64,000 bases of DNA from Limnoperna fortunei (taxonomy: Eukaryota; Mollusca; Bivalvia; Mytilida; Modiolidae). The stretch lies in the NCBI GenBank assembly GCA_944474755.1, contig OX104113.1, positions 57,370,074-57,434,073 of the forward strand, given 5' to 3'. Positions 1-16,200 of the stretch are shown here, piece after piece. The notes under the pieces are model-generated. The model did no database searches and was not told the DNA's origin. It saw only the letters and a program-made list of their open reading frames with translations. The translations under genes and the position numbers were made by a program. Every line of letters starts with the position of its first letter. The first letter of the stretch is position 1.

Positions 1-3000
1 GAACCAGTCAATAAACTGTACAAAACTCAATAAAGAAACAGTCAGTAAACTGTACAAGACTCAATAAAGAAACAGTCAACAAACTGAAGAAATCTAAATA
101 AAGAAACAGTCAATAAACTGTACAAAACTCAATAAAGAACCAGTCAATAAACTGTACAAAACTCAATAAAGAAACAGTAAAAAAACTGTACAAAACTAAA
201 TAAAGAAACAGTCAATAAACTGTACAAAACTAAATAAAGAACCAGTCAATAAACTCTAGAAAACTCAATAAAAAACCAGTCAATAAACTGTACAAAATTC
301 AATAAAGTAACAGTCAATAAACTGTACAAAACTAAATAAAGAACCAGTCAATAAACTGTACAAAACTGAACAAAGAACCAGTCAATAAACTGTACAAAAC
401 TGAACAAAGAAACAGTCAATAAACTGTACAAAACTAAATAAAGAAACAGTCAATAAACTGTTCAAAACTGAATAAAGAAACAGTCAATCAATTGTACAAA
501 GCTCAATAAAGAACCAGTCAATAAACTGTACAAAACTCAAAAAAGAAACAGTCAATAAACTGTACAAAACTCAATAAAGAACCAGTCAATAAACTGTACA
601 AAACTAAATAAAGAAACAGTCAATAAACTGTACAAAACTAAATAAAGAAACAGTCAATAAACTGTACAAAACTAAATAAAGAACCAGTCAATAAATTGTA
701 CACAAACTAAATAAATAAATAGTCAATAAACTGTACAAAACAAAATAAAAAAAACAGTCAATAAACTGTACAAAACTAAATAAAGAACCAGTCAATAAAT
801 TGTACACAAACTCAATAAAGAACCAGTCAATAAACTGTACAAAACTGAATAAAGAACCAGTCAATAAACTGAACAAAACTCAATAAAGAACCAGTCAATA
901 ATCTGTACACAAACTCAATAAAGAACAAGTCAATAAACTGTACAAAACTGAATAAAGAACCAGTCAATAAACTGTACAAAACTCAATAAAGAACCAGTCA
1001 ATAAACTGTACAAAATTGAATAAAGAACCAGTCAATAAACTGCACGAAACTAAATAAAGAACCAGTCAATAAACATTACAAAACTGAATAAAGAACCGGT
1101 CAATTAACTGTACAAAACTGTATAAAGAACCAGTCAATAAACTGTACAAAACTAAATAAAGAAACAGTCAATAAACTGTACAAAACTAAATAAAGAAACA
1201 GTCAATAAACTGTACAAAACTCAATAAAGAAACAGTCAATAAACTGTACAAAACTCAATAAAGAACCAGTCAATAAATTGTCCACAAACTCAATGAAGAA
1301 ACAGTCAATAAACTGTACAAAATTCAATAAAGAAACAGTCAATAAACTGTACAAAACTGAATAAAGGACCAGTCAATAAACTGTACAAAACTCAATAAAG
1401 AACCAGTCAATAAACTGTACAAAACTCAATAAAGAAACAGTCAATAAACTGTACAAGACTCAATAAAGAAACAGTCAACAAACTGAACAAATCTAAATAA
1501 AGAAACAGTCAATAAACTGTACAAAACTCAATAAAGAACCAGTCAATAAACTGTACAAAACTCAATAAAGAAACAGTAAAAAAAACTGTACAAAACTAAA
1601 TAAAGAACCAGTCAATAAACTGTACAAAACTAAATAAAGAACCAGTCAATAAACTGTACAAAACTCAATAAAGAACCAGTCAATAAACTGTACAAAATTC
1701 AATAAAGTAACAGTTAATAAACTGTACAAAACTAAATAAAGAACCAGTCAATAAACTGTACAAAACTCAATAAAGAACCAGTCAATAAACTGTACAAAAT
1801 TGAATAAAGAACCAGTCAATAAAATGTACAAAACTAAATAAAGAACCAGTCAATAAACATTACAAAACTGAATAAAGAACCGGTCAATTAACTGTACAAA
1901 ACTGTATAAAGAACCAGTCAATAAACTGTACTAAACTAAATAAAGAAACAGTCAATAAACTGTACAAAACTAAATAAAGAAACAGTCAATAAACTGTACA
2001 AAACTAAATAAAGAAACAGTCAATAAACTGTACAAAACTAAATAAAGAACCAGTCAATAAAATGTACAAAACTAAATAAAGAACCAGTCAATAAATTGTA
2101 CACAAACTCAATAAAGAACAAGTCAATAAACTGTACAAAACTGAATAAAGAACCAGTCAATAAACTGTACAAAACTAAATAAAGAAACAGTCAATAAACT
2201 GTACAAAACTAAATAAAGAAACAGTCAATAAACTGTACAAACCTAAATAAAGAACCAGTCAATAAATTGTACACAAACTAAATAAATAAACAGTCAATAA
2301 ACTGTACAAAACAAAATATAAAAAAACAGTCAATAAACTGTACAAAACTAAATAAAGAACCAGTCAATAAATTGTACACAAACTCAATAAAGAACCAGTC
2401 AATAAACTGTACAAAACTGAATAAAGAACCAGTCAATAAACTGAACAAAACTCAATAAAGAACCAGTCAATAATCTGTACACAAACTCAATAAAGAACAA
2501 GTCAATAAACTGTACAAAATTGAATAAAGAACCAGTCAATAAACTGTACAAAACTCAAAAAAGAACCAGTCAATAAACTGTACAAATCTCAATAAAGAAC
2601 CAGTCAATAAACTGTACAAAATTGAATAAAGAACCAGTCAATAAACTGTACAAAACTAAATAAAGAACCAGTCAATAAACATTACAAAACTCAATAAAGA
2701 AACAGTCAATAAACTGTACAAAACTCAATAAAGAACCAGTCAATAAATTGTACACAAACTCAATGAAGAAACAGTCAATAAACTGTACAAAATTCAATAA
2801 AGAAACAGTCAATAAACTGTACAAAACTCAATAAAGAACCAGTCAATAAACTGTACAAAACTGAATAAAGAACCAGTCAATAAACTGAACAAAACTCAAT
2901 AAAGAACCAGTCAATAATCTGTACACAAACTCAATAAAGAACAAGTCAATAAACTGTACAAAACTGAATAAAGAACCAGTCAATAAACTGTACAAAACTC

Positions 3001-6000
3001 AAAAAAGAACCAGTCAATAAACTGTGCAAAACTCAATAAAGAACCAGTCAATAAACTGTACAAAATTGAATAAAGAACCAGTCAATAAAATGTACAAAAT
3101 TAAATAAAGAACCAGTCAATAAACATTACAAAACTGAACAAAGAACCGGTCAATTAACTGTACAAAACTGTATAAAGAACCAGTCAATAAACTGTACAAA
3201 ACTCAATAAAGAAACAGTCAATAAACTGTACAAAACTAAATAAAGAAACAGTCAATAAACTGTACAAAACTCAATAAAGAAACAGACAAAAAACTGTACA
3301 AAACTCAAAAAAGAACCATTCAATAAATTGTACACAAACTCATTGAAGAAACAGTCAATAAACTGTACAAAATTCAATAAAGAAACAGTCAATAAACTGT
3401 ACAAAACTGAATAAAGAACCAGTCAATAAACTGTACAAAACTCAATAAAGAACCAGTCAATAAACTGTACAAAACTCAATAAAGAAACAGTCAATAAACT
3501 GTACAATACTCAATAAAGAAACAGTCAACAAACTGAACAAATCTAAATAAAGAAACAGTCAATAAATTGTACAAACTCAATAAAGAACCAGTCAATAAAC
3601 TGTACAAAACTCAATAAAGAAACAGTCAAAAAACTGTACAAAACTAAATAAAGAAACAGTCAATAAACTGTACAAAACTAAATAAAGAACCAGTCAATAA
3701 ACTCTACAAAACTCAATAAAGAACCAGTCAATAAACTGTACAAAATTCAATAAAGTAACAGTCAATAAACTGTACAAAACTAAATAAAGAACCAGTCAAT
3801 AAACTGTACAAAACTGAACAAAGAACCAGTCAATAAACTGTACAAAACTGAACAAAGAAACAGTCAATAAACTGTACAAAACTAAATAAAGAAACAGTCA
3901 ATAAACTGTTCAAAACTGAATAAACAAACAGTCAATAAACTGTACAAAGCTCAATAAAGAACCAATCAATAAACTGTACAAAACTCAAAAAAGAAACAGT
4001 CAATAAACTGTACAAAACTCAATAAAGAACCAGTCAATAAACTGTACAAAACTAAATAAAGAAACAGTCAATAAACTGTACAAAACTAAATAAAGAACCA
4101 GTCAATAAACTGTACAAAACTAAATAAAGAACCAGTCAATAAATTGTACACAAACTAAATAAATAAACAGTCAATAAACTGTACAAAACAAAATTAAAAA
4201 AACAGTCAATAAACTGTACAAAACTAAATAAAGAACCAGTCAATAAATTGTACACAAACTCAATAAAGAACCAGTCAATAAACTGTACAAAACTGAATAA
4301 AGAACCAGTCAATAAACTGAACAAAACTTAATAAAGAACCAGTCAATAATCTGTACACAAACTCAATAAAGAACAAGTCAATAAACTGTACAAAACTGAA
4401 TAAAGAACCAGTCAATAAACTGTACAAAACTCAAAAAAGAACCAGTCAATAAACTGTACAAAACTCAATAAAGAACCAGTCAATAAACTGTACAAAATTG
4501 AATAAAGAACCAGTCAATAAACTGTACGAAACTAAATAAAGAACCAGTCAATAAACATTACAAAACTGAATAAAGAACCGGTCAATTAACTGTACAAAAC
4601 TGTATAAAGAAATAGTCAATAAACTGTACAAAACTAAATAAAGAAACAGTCAATAAACTGTACAAAACTAAATAAAGAAACAGTCAATAAACTGTACAAA
4701 ACTCAATAAAGAAACAGTCAATAAACTGTACAAAACTCAATAAAGAACCAGTCAATAAATTGTACACAAACTCAATGAAGAAACAGTCAATAAACTGTAC
4801 AAAATTCAATAAAGAACCAGTCAATAAACTGTACAGAACTAAATAAAGAAACAGTCAATAAACTGTACAAAACTAAATAAAGAAACAGTCAATAAACTGT
4901 ACAAAACTAAATAAAGAACCAGTCAATAAATTGTACACAAACTAAATAAATAAATAGTCAATAAACTGTACAAAACAAAATAAAAAAAACAGTCAATAAA
5001 CTGTACAAAACTAAATAAAGAACCAGTCAATAAATTGTACACAAACTCAATAAAGAACCAGTCAATAAACTGTACAAAACTGAATAAAGAACCAGTCAAT
5101 AAACTGAACAAAACTCAATAAAGAACCAGTCAATAATCTGTACACAAACTCAATAAAGAACAAGTCAATAAACTGTACAAAACTGAATAAAGAACCAGTC
5201 AATAAACTGTACAAAACTCAATAAAGAACCAGTCAATAAACTGTACAAACTTGAATAAAGAACCAGTCAATAAACTGTACGAAACTAAATAAAGAACCAG
5301 TCAATAAACATTACAAAACTGAATAAAGAACCGGTCAATTAACTGTACAAAACTGTATAAAGAACCAGTCAATAAACTGTACAAAACTAAATAAAGAAAC
5401 AGTCAATAAACTGTACAAAACTAAATAAAGAAACAGTCAATAAACTGTACAAAACTCAATAAAGAAACAGTCAATTAACTGTACAAAACTCAATAAAGAA
5501 CCAGTCAATAAATTGTCCACAAACTCAATGAAGAAACAGTCAATAAACTGTACAAAATTCAATAAAGAAACAGTCAATAAACTGTACAAAACTGAATAAA
5601 GGACCAGTCAATAAACTGTACAAAACTCAATAAAGAACCAGTCAATAAACTGTACAAAACTCAATAAAGAAACAGTCAATAAACTGTACAAGACTCAATA
5701 AAGAAACAGTCAACAAACTGAACAAAACTAAATAAAGAAACAGTCAATAAACTGTACAAAACTAAATAAAGAAACAGTCAATAAACTGTACAAAACTAAA
5801 TAAAGAACCAGTCAATAAAATGTACAAAACTAAATAAAGAACCAGTCAATAAATTGTACACAAACTCAATAAAGAACCAGTCAATAAACTGTACAAAATT
5901 GAATAAAGAACCAGTCAATAAACTGTACAAAACTAAATAAAGAACCAGTCAATAAACATTACAAAACTCAATAAAGAAACAGTCAATAAACTGTACAAAA

Positions 6001-9000
6001 CTAAATAAAGAACCAGTCAATAAATTGTGCACAAACTCAATGAAGAAACAGTCAATAAACTGTACAAAATTCAATAAAGAAACAGTCAATAAACTGTACA
6101 AAACTCAATAAAGAACCAGTCAATAAACTGTACAAAACTGAATAAAGAACCAGTCAATAAACTGAACAAAACTCAATAAAGAACCAGTCAATAATCTGTA
6201 CACAAACTCAATAAAGAACAAGTCAATAAACTGTACAAAACTGAATAAAGAACCAGTCAATAAACTGTACAAAACTCAAAAAAGAACCAGTCAATAAACT
6301 GTGCAAAACTCAATAAAGAACCAGTCAATAAACTGTACAAAATTGAATAAAGAACCAGTCAATAAAATGTACAAAACTAAATAAAGAAACAGTCAATAAA
6401 CTGTACAAAACTAAATAAAGAACCAGTCAATAAAATGTACAAAACTAAATAAAGAACCAGTCAATAAATTGTACACAAACTCAATAAAGAACAAGTCAAT
6501 AAACTGTACAAAACTGAATAAAGAACCAGTCAATAAACTGTACAAAACTAAATAAAGAAACAGTCAATAAACTGTACAAAACTAAATAAAGAAACAGTCA
6601 ATAAACTGTACAAACCTAAATAAAGAACCAGTCAATAAATTGTACACAAACTAAATAAATAAACAGTCAATAAACTGTACAAAACAAAATATAAAAAAAC
6701 AGTCAATAAACTGTACAAAACTAAATAAAGAACCAGTCAATAAATTGTACACAAACTCAATAAAGAACCAGTCAATAAACTGTACAAAACTGAATAAAGA
6801 ACCAGTCAATAAACTGAACAAAACTCAATAAAGAACCAGTCAATAATCTGTACACAAACTCAATAAAGAACAAGTCAATAAACTGTACAAAATTGAATAA
6901 AGAACCAGTCAATAAACTGTACAAAACTCAAAAAAGAACCAGTCAATAAACTGTACAAATCTCAATAAAGAACCAGTCAATAAACTGTACAAAATTGAAT
7001 AAAGAACCAGTCAATAAACTGTACAAAACTAAATAAAGAACCAGTCAATAAACATTACAAAACTCAATAAAGAAACAGTCAATAAACTGTACAAAACTCA
7101 ATAAAGAACCAGTCAATAAATTGTACACAAACTCAATGAAGAAACAGTCAATAAACTGTACAAAATTCAATAAAGAAACAGTCAATAAACTGTACAAAAC
7201 TCAATAAAGAACCAGTCAATAAACTGTACAAAACTGAATAAAGAACCAGTCAATAAACTGAACAAAACTCAATAAAGAACCAGTCAATAATCTGTACACA
7301 AACTCAATAAAGAACAAGTCAATAAACTGTACAAAACTGAATAAAGAACCAGTCAATAAACTGTACAAAACTCAAAAAAGAACCAGTCAATAAACTGTGC
7401 AAAACTCAATAAAGAACCAGTCAATAAACTGTACAAAATTGAATAAAGAACCAGTCAATAAAATGTACAAAATTAAATAAAGAACCAGTCAATAAACATT
7501 ACAAAACTGAACAAAGAACCGGTCAATTAACTGTACAAAACTGTATAAAGAACCAGTCAATAAACTGTACAAAACTCAATAAAGAAACAGTCAATAAACT
7601 GTACAAAACTAAATAAAGAAACAGTCAATAAACTGTACAAAACTCAATAAAGAAACAGTCAATAAACTGTACAAAACTCAATAAAGAACCATTCAATAAA
7701 TTGTACACAAACTCATTGAAGAAACAGTCAATAAACTGTACAAAATTCAATAAAGAAACAGTCAATAAACTGTACAAAACTGAATAAAGAACCAGTCAAT
7801 AAACTGTACAAAACTCAATAAAGAACCAGTCAATAAACTGTACAAAACTCAATAAAGAAACAGTCAATAAACTGTACAATACTCAATAAAGAAACAGTCA
7901 ACAAACTGAACAAATCTAAATAAAGAAACAGTCAATAAATTGTACAAACTCAATAAAGAACCAGTCAATAAACTGTACAAAACTCAATAAAGAAACAGTC
8001 AAAAACTGTACAAAACTAAATAAGGAAAGAGTCAATAAACTGTACAAAACTAAATAGAGAACCAGTCAATAAACTCTACAAAACTCAATAAAGAACCAGT
8101 CAATAAACTGTACAAAATTCAATAAAGTAACAGTCAATAAACTGTACAAAACTAAATAAAGAACCAGTCAATAAACTGTACAAAACTGAACAAAGAACCA
8201 GTCAATAAACTGTACAAAACTGAACAAAGAAACAGTCAATAAACTGTACAAAACTAAATAAAGAAACAGTCAATAAACTGTTCAAAACTGAATAAACAAA
8301 CAGTCAATAAACTGTACAAAGCTCAATAAAGAACCAATCAATAAACTGTACAAAACTCAAAAAAGAAACAGTCAATAAACTGTACAAAACTCAATAAAGA
8401 ACCAGTCAATAAACTGTACAAAACTAAATAAAGAACCAGTCAATAAACTGTACAAAACTAAATAAAGAAACAGTCAATAAACTGTACAAAACTAAATAAA
8501 GAACCAGTCAATAAATTGTACACAAACTAAATAAATAAACAGTCAATAAACTGTAAAAAACAAAATTAAAAAAACAGTCAATAAACTGTACAAAACTAAA
8601 TAAAGAACCAGTCAATAAATTGTACACAAACTCAATAAAGAACCAGTCAATAAACTGTACAAAACTGAATAAAGAACCAGTCAATAAACTGAACAAAACT
8701 TAATAAAGAACCAGTCAATAATCTGTACACAAACTCAATAAAGAACAAGTCAATAAACTGTACAAAACTGAATAAAGAACCAGTCAATAAACTGTACAAA
8801 ACTCAAAAAAGAACCAGTCAATAAACTGTACAAAACTCAATAAAGAACCAGTCAATAAACTGTACAAAATTGAATAAAGAACCAGTCAATAAACTGTACG
8901 AAACTAAATAAAGAACCAGTCAATAAACATTACAAAACTGAATAAAGAACCGGTCAATTAACTGTACAAAACTGTATAAAGAAATAGTCAATAAACTGTA

Positions 9001-12000
9001 CAAAACTAAATAAAGAAACAGTCAATAAACTGTACAAAACTAAATAAAGAAACAGTCAATAAACTGTACAAAACTCAATAAAGAAACAGTCAATAAACTG
9101 TACAAAACTCAATAAAGAACCAGTCAATAAATTGTACACAAACTCAATGAAGAAACAGTCAATAAACTGTACAAAATTCAATAAAGAACCAGTCAATAAA
9201 CTGTACAGAACTAAATAAAGAAACAGTCAATAAACTGTACAAAACTAAATAAAGAAACAGTCAATAAACTGTACAAAACTAAATAAAGAACCAGTCAATA
9301 AATTGTACACAAACTAAATAAATAAATAGTCAATAAACTGTACAAAACAAAATAAAAAAAACAGTCAATAAACTGTACAAAACTAAATAAAGAACCAGTC
9401 AATAAATTGTACACAAACTCAATAAAGAACCAGTCAATAAACTGTACAAAACTGAATAAAGAACCAGTCAATAAACTGAACAAAACTCAATAAAGAACCA
9501 GTCAATAATCTGTACACAAACTCAATAAAGAACAAGTCAATAAACTGTACAAAACTGAATAAAGAACCAGTCAATAAACTGTACAAAACTCAATAAAGAA
9601 CCAGTCAATAAACTGTACAAACTTGAATAAAGAACCAGTCAATAAACTGTACGAAACTAAATAAAGAACCAGTCAATAAACATTACAAAACTGAATAAAG
9701 AACCGGTCAATTAACTGTACAAAACTGTATAAAGAACCAGTCAATAAACTGTACAAAACTAAATAAAGAAACAGTCAATAAACTGTACAAAACTAAATAA
9801 AGAAACAGTCAATAAACTGTACAAAACTCAATAAAGAAACAGTCAATTAACTGTACAAAACTCAATAAAGAACCAGTCAATAAATTGTCCACAAACTCAA
9901 TGAAGAAACAGTCAATAAACTGTACAAAATTCAATAAAGAAACAGTCAATAAACTGTACAAAACTGAATAAAGGACCAGTCAATAAACTGTACAAAACTC
10001 AATAAAGAACCAGTCAATAAACTGTACAAAACTCAATAAAGAAACAGTCAATAAACTGTACAAGACTCAATAAAGAAACAGTCAACAAACTGAACAAATC
10101 TAAATAAAGAAACAGTCAATAAACTGTACAAAACTCAATAAAGAACCAGTCAATAAACTGTACAAAACTCAATAAAGAAACAGTAAAAAAAACTGTACAA
10201 AACTAAATAAAGAACCAGTCAATAAACTGTACAAAACTAAATAAAGAACCAGTCAATAAACTCTACAAAACTCAATAAAGAACCAGTCAATAAACTGTAC
10301 AAAATTCAATAAAGTAACAGTTAATAAACTGTACAAAACTAAATAAAGAACCAGTCAATAAACTGTACAAAACTCAATAAAGAACCAGTCAATAAACTGT
10401 ACAAAATTGAATAAAGAACCAGTCAATAAAATGTACAAAACTAAATAAAGAACCAGTCAATAAACATTACAAAACTGAATAAAGAACCGGTCAATTAACT
10501 GTACAAAACTGTATAAAGAACCAGTCAATAAACTGTACAAAACTAAATAAAGAAACAGTCAATAAACTGTACAAAACTAAATAAAGAAACAGCCAATAAA
10601 CTGTACAAAACTAAATAAAGAAACAGTCAATAAACTGTACAAAACTAAATAAAGAACCAGTCAATAAATTGTACAAAACTAAATAAAGAACCAGTCAATA
10701 AATTGTACACAAACACAATAAAGAACAAGTCAATAAACTGTACAAAACTGAATAAAGAACAAGTCAATAAACTGTACAAAACTAAATAAAGAAACAGTCA
10801 ATAAACTGTACAAAACTAAATAAAGAAACAGTCAATAAACTGTACAAACCTAAATAAAGAACCAGTCAATAAATTGTACACAAACTAAATAAATAAACAG
10901 TCAATAAACTGTACAAAACAAAATATAAAAAAACAGTCAATAAACTGTACAAAACTAAATAAAGAACCAGTCAATAAATTGTACACAAACTCAATAAAGA
11001 ACCAGTCAATAAACTGTACAAAACTGAATAAAGAACCAGTCAATAAACTGAACAAAACTCAATAAAGAACCAGTCAATAATCTGTACACAAACTCAATAA
11101 AGAACAAGTCAATAAACTGTACAAAATTGAATAAAGAACCAGTCAATAAACTGTACAAAACTCAAAAAAGAACCAGTCAATAAACTGTACAAAACTCAAT
11201 AAAGAACCAGTCAATAAACTGTACAAAATTGAATAAAGAACCAGTCAATAAACTGTACAAAACTAAATAAAGAACCAGTCAATAAACATTACAAAACTCA
11301 ATAAAGAAACAGTCAATAAACTGTACAAAACTAAATAAAGAACCAGTCAATAAATTGTGCACAAACTCAATGAAGAAACAGTCAATAAACTGTACAAAAT
11401 TCAATAAAGAAACAGTCAATAAACTGTACAAAACTCAATAAAGAACCAGTCAATAAACTGTACAAAACTGAATAAAGAACCAGTCAATAAACTGAACAAA
11501 ACTCAATAAAGAACCAGTCAATAATCTGTACACAAACTCAATAAAGAACAAGTCAATAAACTGTACAAAACTGAATAAAGAACCAGTCAATAAACTGTAC
11601 AAAACTCAAAAAAGAACCAGTCAATAAACTGTGCAAAACTCAATAAAGAACCAGTCAATAAACTGTACAAAATTGAATAAAGAACCAGTCAATAAAATGT
11701 ACAAAACTAAATAAAGAACCAGTCAATAAACATTACAAAACTGAACAAAGAACCGGTCAATTAACTGTACAAAACTGTATAAAGAACCAGTCAATAAACT
11801 GTACAAAACTCAATAAAGAAACAGTCAATAAACTGTACAAAACTAAATAAAGAAACAGTCAATAAACTGTACAAAACGCAATAAAGAAACAGTCAATAAA
11901 CTGTACAAAACTCAATAAAGAACCATTCAATAAATTGTACACAAACTCATTGAAGAAACAGTCAATAAACTGTACAAAATTCAATAAAGAAACAGTCAAT

Positions 12001-13200
12001 AAACTGTACAAAACTGAATAAAGAACCAGTCAATAAACTGTACAAAACTCAATAAAGAACCAGTCAATAAACTGTACAAAACTCAATAAAGAAACAGTCA
12101 ATAAACTGTACAATACTCAATAAAGAAACAGTCAACAAACTGAACAAATCTAAATAAAGAAACAGTCAATAAATTGTACAAAACTCAATAAAGAACCAGT
12201 CAATAAACTGTACAAAACTCAATAAAGAAACAGTCAAAAAACTGTACAAAACTAAATAAAGAAACAGTCAATAAACTGTACAAAACTAAATAAAGAACCA
12301 GTCAATAAACTCTACAAAACTCAATAAAGAACCAGTCAATAAACTGTACAAAATTCAATAAAGTAACAGTCAATAAACTGTACAAAACTAAATAAAGAAC
12401 CAGTCAATAAACTGTACAAAACTGAACAAAGAACCAGTCAATAAACTGTACAAAACTGAACAAAGAAACAGTCAATAAACTGTACAAAACTAAATAAAGA
12501 AACAGTCAATAAACTGTTCAAAACTGAATAAACAAACAGTCAATAAACTGTACAAAGCTCAATAAAGAACCAGTCAATAAACTGTACAAAACTCAAAAAA
12601 GAAACAGTCAATAAACTGTACAAAACTCAATAAAGAACCAGTCAATAAACTGTACAAAACTAAATAAAGAAACAGTCAATAAACTGTACAAAACTAAATA
12701 AAGAAACAGTCAATAAACTGTACAAAACTAAATAAAGAACCAGTCAATAAATTGTACACAAACTAAATAAATAAACAGTCAATAAACTGTACAAAACAAA
12801 ATTAAAAAAACAGTCAATAAACTGTACAAAACTAAATAAAGAACCAGTCAATAAATTGTACACAAACTCAATAAAGAACCAGTCAATAAACTGTACAAAA
12901 CTGAATAAAGAACCAGTCAATAAACTGAACAAAACTTAATAAAGAACCAGTCAATAATCTGTACACAAACTCAATAAAGAACAAGTCAATAAACTGTACA
13001 AAACTGAATAAAGAACCAGTCTATAAACTGTACAAAACTCAAAAAAGAACCAGTCAATAAACTGTACAAAACTCAATAAAGAACCAGTCAATAAACTGTA
13101 CAAAATTGAATAAAGAACCAGTCAATAAACTGTACGAAACTAAATAAAGAACCAGTCAATAAACATTACAAAACTGAATAAAGAACCGGTCAATTAACTG
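1..13200 (+). repeat. Higher-order repeat of ~4.24/4.37 kb in the 34-bp satellite
   Basis: Rare monomer variants recur in the same order at fixed distances. The ACCGGTCAATTAAC variant lies near 1,095, 5,330 and 9,702, and again near 3,145, 7,517 and 11,752. The TTGTCCACAAAC variant lies near 1,280, 5,515 and 9,887. Spacings are either about 4,235 or about 4,372 bp. The 137-bp difference is about four monomers, so copies differ by a block insertion or deletion of whole monomers. About three successive copies are visible. After about 13.2 kb the same blocks appear shuffled and shortened. Confidence 0.85.
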
Positions 13201-16200
13201 TACAAAACTGAATAAAGAAACAGTCAATAAACTGTACAAAGCTCAATAAAGAACCAGTCAATAAACTGTACAAAACTCAAAAAAGAAACAGTCAATAAAC
13301 TGTACAAAACTCAATAAAGAACCAGTCAATAAACTACAAAACTAAATAAAGAAACAGTCAATAAACTGTACAAAACTAAATAAAGAAACAGTCAATAAAC
13401 TGTACAAAACTAAATAAAGAACCAGTCAATAAATTGTACACAAACTAAATAAATAAACAGTCAATAAACTGTACAAAACAAAATAAAAAAAACAGTCAAT
13501 AAACTGTACAAAACTAAATAAAGAACCAGTCAATAAATTCTACACAAACTCAATAAAGAACCAGTCAATAAACTGTACAAAACTGAATAAAGAACCAGTC
13601 AATAAACTGAACAAAACTCAATAAAGAACCTGTCAATAATCTGTACACAAACTCAATAAAGAACAAGTCAATAAACTGTACAAAACTGAATAAAGAACCA
13701 GTCAATAAACTGTACAAAACTCAATAAAGAACCAGTCAATAAACTGTACAAAATTGAATAAAGAACCAGTCAATAAACTGTACGAAACTAAATAAAGAAC
13801 CAGTCAATAAACATTACAAAACTGAATAAAGAACCGGTCAATTAACTGTACAAAACTGTATAAAGAACCAGTCAATAAACTGTACAAAACTAAATAAAGA
13901 AACAGTCAATAAACTGTACAAAACTAAATAAAGAAACAGTCAATAAACTGTACAAAACTCAATAAAGAAACAGTCAATAAACTGTACAAAACTCAATAAA
14001 GAACCAGTCAATAAATTGTACACAAACTCAATGAAGAAACAGTCAATAAACTGTACAAAATTCAATAAAGAAACAGTCAATAAACTGTACAAAACTGAAT
14101 AAAGGACCAGTCAATAAACTGTACAAAACTCAATAAAGAAACAGTCAATAAACTGTACAAAACTCAATAAAGAAACAGTCAATAAACTGTACAAGACTCA
14201 ATAAAGAAACAGTCAACAAACTGAACAAATCTAAATAAAGAAACAGTCAATAAACTGTACAAAACTCAATAAAGAACCAGTCAATAAACTGTACAAAACT
14301 CAATAAAGAAACAGTAAAAAAAACTGTACAAAACTAAATAAAGAACCAGTCAATAAACTGTACAAACCTAAATAAAGAACCAGTCAATAAACTGTACAAA
14401 ACTCAATAAAGAACCAGTCAATAAACTGTACAAAATTGAATAAAGAACCAGTCAATAAACTGTACGAAACTAAATAAAGAACCAGTCAATAAACATTACA
14501 AAACTGAATAAAGAACCGGTCAATTAACTGTACAAAACTGTATAAAGAACCAGTCAATAAACTGTACAAAACTATATAGAAGAAACAGTCAATAAACTGT
14601 ACAAAACTCAATAAAGAAACAGTCAATAAACTGTACAAGACTCAATAAAGAAACAGTCAACAAACTGAACAAATCTAAATAAAGAAACAGTCAATAAACT
14701 GTACAAAACTCAATAAAGAAGCAGTCAATAAACTGTACAAAACTCAATAAAGAAACAGTAAAAAAAACTGTACAAAACTCAATAAAGAACCAGTCAATAA
14801 ACTGTACAAAATTCAATAAAGTAACAGTTAATAAACTGTACAAAACTAAATAAAGAACCAGTCAATAAACTGTACAAAACTCAATAAAGAACCAGTCAAT
14901 AAACTGTACAAAATTGAATAAAGAACCAGTCAATAAAATGTACAAAACTAAATAAAGAACCAGTCAATAAACATTACAAAACTGAATAATGAACCGGTCA
15001 ATTAACTGTACAAAACTGTATAAAGAACCAGTCAATAAACTGTACAAAACTAAATAAAGAAACAGTCAATAAACTGTACAAAACGAAATAAAGAAACAGT
15101 CAATAAACTGTACAAAACTAAATAAAGAAACAGTCAATAAACTGTACAAAACTAAATAAAGAACCAGTCAATAAATTGTACAAAACTAAATAAAGAACCA
15201 GTCAATAAATTGTATACAAACTCAATAAAGAACAAGTCAATAAACTGTATAAAACTGAATAAAGAACCAGTCAATAAACTGTACAAAACTAAATAAATAA
15301 ACAGTCAATAAACTGTACAAAACTAAATAAAGAAACAGTCAATAAACTGTACAAAACTAAATAAAGAACCAGTCAATAAATTGTTCACAAACTAAATAAA
15401 TAAACAGTCAATAAACTGTACAAAACAAAATATAAAAAAACAGTCAATAAACTGTACAAAACTAAATAAAGAACCAGTCAATAAATTGTACACAAACTCA
15501 ATAAAGAACCAGTCAATAAACTGTACAAAACTGAATAAAGAACCAGTCAATAAACTGAACAAAACTCAATAAAGAACCAGTCAATAATCTGTACACAAAC
15601 TCAATAAAGAACAAGTCAATAAACTGTACAAAACTGAATAAAGAAGCAGTCAATAAACTGTACAAAACTCAAAAAAGAACCAGTCAATAAACTGTACAAA
15701 ACTCAATAAAGAACCAGTCAATAAACTGTACAAAATTGAATAAAGAACCAGTCAATAAACTGTACAAAACTAAATAAAGAACCAGTCAATAAACATTACA
15801 AAACTCAATAAAGAAACAGTCAATAAACTGTACAAAACTCAATAAAGGACCAGTCAATAAATTGTACACAAACTCAATGAAGAAACAGTCAATAAACTGT
15901 ACAAAATTCAATAAAGAAACAGTCAATAAACTGTACAAAACTCAATAAAGAACCAGTCAATAAACTGTACAAAACTGAATAAAGAACCAGTCAATAAACT
16001 GAACAAAACTCAATAAAGAACCAGTCAATAATCTGTACACAAACTCAATAAAGAACAAATCAATAAACTGTACAAAACTGAATAAAGAACCAGTCAATAA
16101 ACTGTACAAAACTAAATAAAGAAACAGTCAATAAACTGTACAAAACTAAATAAAGAAACAGTCAATAAACTGTACAAAACTAAATAAAGAACCAGTTAAT

